Below, in pieces: positions 14,373 through 15,202 of a stretch of 15,202 nt of DNA. Every line of letters starts with the position of its first letter. The first letter of the stretch is position 1. This stretch comes from CBDCWA01 sp046048295 (GTDB lineage: Bacteria; Pseudomonadota; Alphaproteobacteria; Rhizobiales; Hyphomicrobiaceae): positions 1 through 15,202 of the forward strand of contig JBJOGJ010000076.1 of NCBI GenBank assembly GCA_046048295.1. Direction: 5' to 3'. The notes under the pieces were generated by a model, which made no database searches, was not told the DNA's origin, and saw nothing but the letters and a program-made list of their open reading frames with translations. Position numbers and translations under genes: made by a program.

Positions 14373-15202
14373 TCAGATGGTTAGCTCGCCCTCGCTGACC
14401 CGTACCACGGAGCCGCCGATCCGGACGAGACCGAGCTTGCGGCCCTCGATCTCCAGCGACAGGACGATCTCGCTGCGCCGCCGCATCTCGTAGCCCTGCT
14501 CGATGACGCGTTTGTGCTGGCCGTCGGGCAGGCCGTCGAAATGATGTACGACACCGGCGAACGCGACCGCCGCCGATCCTGTCGCCGGGTCTTCCGGTAT
14601 GCCGAAATCAGGCGCAAACATGCGTGCATGGAAGGCTGAACTCGTATGCACGGTCTCGCGCGTATAGAGGAATGTCCCGATCAGGTCCTGGTTGCCGAAA
14701 GCCCGGACCCAGTGGCGCATGTCGGGATGCGCCCTGCTGATGGCGTCCAGCGAGGCCACCGGCACGAACGCGAAGCTGTTGCCCGCTGCGAAGCGGATCG
14801 GGCGGTGATTGGCGAACCCGATTTCGCTCGGGATCAGCCCGAGCGCCGCTGCGATACTGTCGTCGGGTGCGAGCGAGCCGCCATGCACGGGCAGTTTCGG
14901 CGCATCGAACTCGGCGAAGGTTGCCGCATGCGGCCTGATCCTGACACCCACTCTTACGACGCCGACCGTCTCCTCGAGGATCACCAGCGCTTCCTGCTGT
15001 CCGCCGAGGCTGGCTGTCTTGAGTTCCGCCAACAATGCCGCAGTGCCGATCGTCGGATGGCCCGCAAACGGCACTTCCATGCCCGGCGTGAAGATGCGGA
15101 TGCGTGCTGAATGCGCCGGGTTGTCGGGCTTCAGGACGAACACCGTCTCCGACAGGTTGAACTCCCTGGCGATTGCCAGCATCTGAACGCTGTGAAGCTC
15201 GT
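14373..15202 (-). CDS. PhzF-family isomerase-like protein (5' end cut by window)
   Basis: The frame is open to the window edge, so the true start lies beyond 15202; about 276 residues are visible of a usual 280-300. An inner ATG at 15182 falls within the conserved AIAREFNLSETVF region and is not the start. Family marks are the catalytic-Glu motif NLSETVF, the EVPFAGHPTIGTA loop and the C-terminal PEDPATGSAAVAF stretch, which together define the two-lobed diaminopimelate-epimerase-like fold of PhzF. The family takes its name from phenazine synthesis, but most members lie outside phenazine clusters and have unknown substrates; no other phz gene is present here. It is on the same strand as leuA, whose own promoter lies in the gap. 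Confidence 0.9.
   Translation of the reverse strand, partial: ELHSVQMLAIAREFNLSETVFVLKPDNPAHSARIRIFTPGMEVPFAGHPTIGTAALLAELKTASLGGQQEALVILEETVGVVRVGVRIRPHAATFAEFDAPKLPVHGGSLAPDDSIAAALGLIPSEIGFANHRPIRFAAGNSFAFVPVASLDAISRAHPDMRHWVRAFGNQDLIGTFLYTRETVHTSSAFHARMFAPDFGIPEDPATGSAAVAFAGVVHHFDGLPDGQHKRVIEQGYEMRRRSEIVLSLEIEGRKLGLVRIGGSVVRVSEGELTI

Noticed and set aside
14373..15202. Phenazine biosynthesis cluster suggested by the PhzF homologue
   Set aside because: No other phz genes are visible and most PhzF-family proteins are unrelated to phenazines.

Overview
The window reads as an ordinary chromosomal stretch of a GC-rich alphaproteobacterium, most likely in or near the Hyphomicrobiales (rhizobia and relatives). 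The grounds are the leuA next to mreB-mreC-mreD-mrdA-rodA arrangement, high GC at third codon positions, periplasmic Sel1/NlpI-like TPR protein style, and promoter-like hexamers of the alphaproteobacterial kind. The exact genus cannot be read from the sequence. No transposase, integrase, CRISPR array or phage gene was seen.

Left part (1-4775, plus strand): a small exported six-cysteine protein (40-288), then a gene-free, partly AT-rich stretch (289-844), then a compact four-gene plus-strand operon (845-4775). The operon encodes a zinc-finger sugar C-methyltransferase, a glucose-1-phosphate cytidylyltransferase-like nucleotidyltransferase, a PIG-L/LmbE deacetylase and an extended SDR epimerase/dehydratase. 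Together these look like part of a pathway for a branched (C-methylated), possibly deacetylated nucleotide sugar for a surface glycan. No glycosyltransferase or canonical 4,6-dehydratase lies in the window.

Middle (4776-6450, minus strand): the operon meets minus-strand genes head-on. These are a small coiled-coil ORF and an exported protein that fuses five TPRs to a C-terminal c-type cytochrome domain. Upstream of them is tRNA-Lys(CTT) with an encoded CCA tail.

Right part (6566-15202, minus strand): the elongasome (rod-shape) operon mreB-mreC-mreD-mrdA(PBP2)-rodA, preceded by leuA (2-isopropylmalate synthase) and by a PhzF-family gene cut by the window edge. mreB makes the actin-like filament, MreC/MreD link it to the periplasm, and PBP2 (transpeptidase) with RodA (glycosyltransferase) build the lateral wall.

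The most informative non-genic feature is upstream of leuA. There is a good -35/-10 pair (14301-14330), a 32-codon leader ORF ending in a run of four Leu codons (14166-14264), and a perfect 10-bp inverted repeat starting at its stop codon (14124-14172). This is the layout of a leucine-responsive attenuator, although a U-tract is missing.
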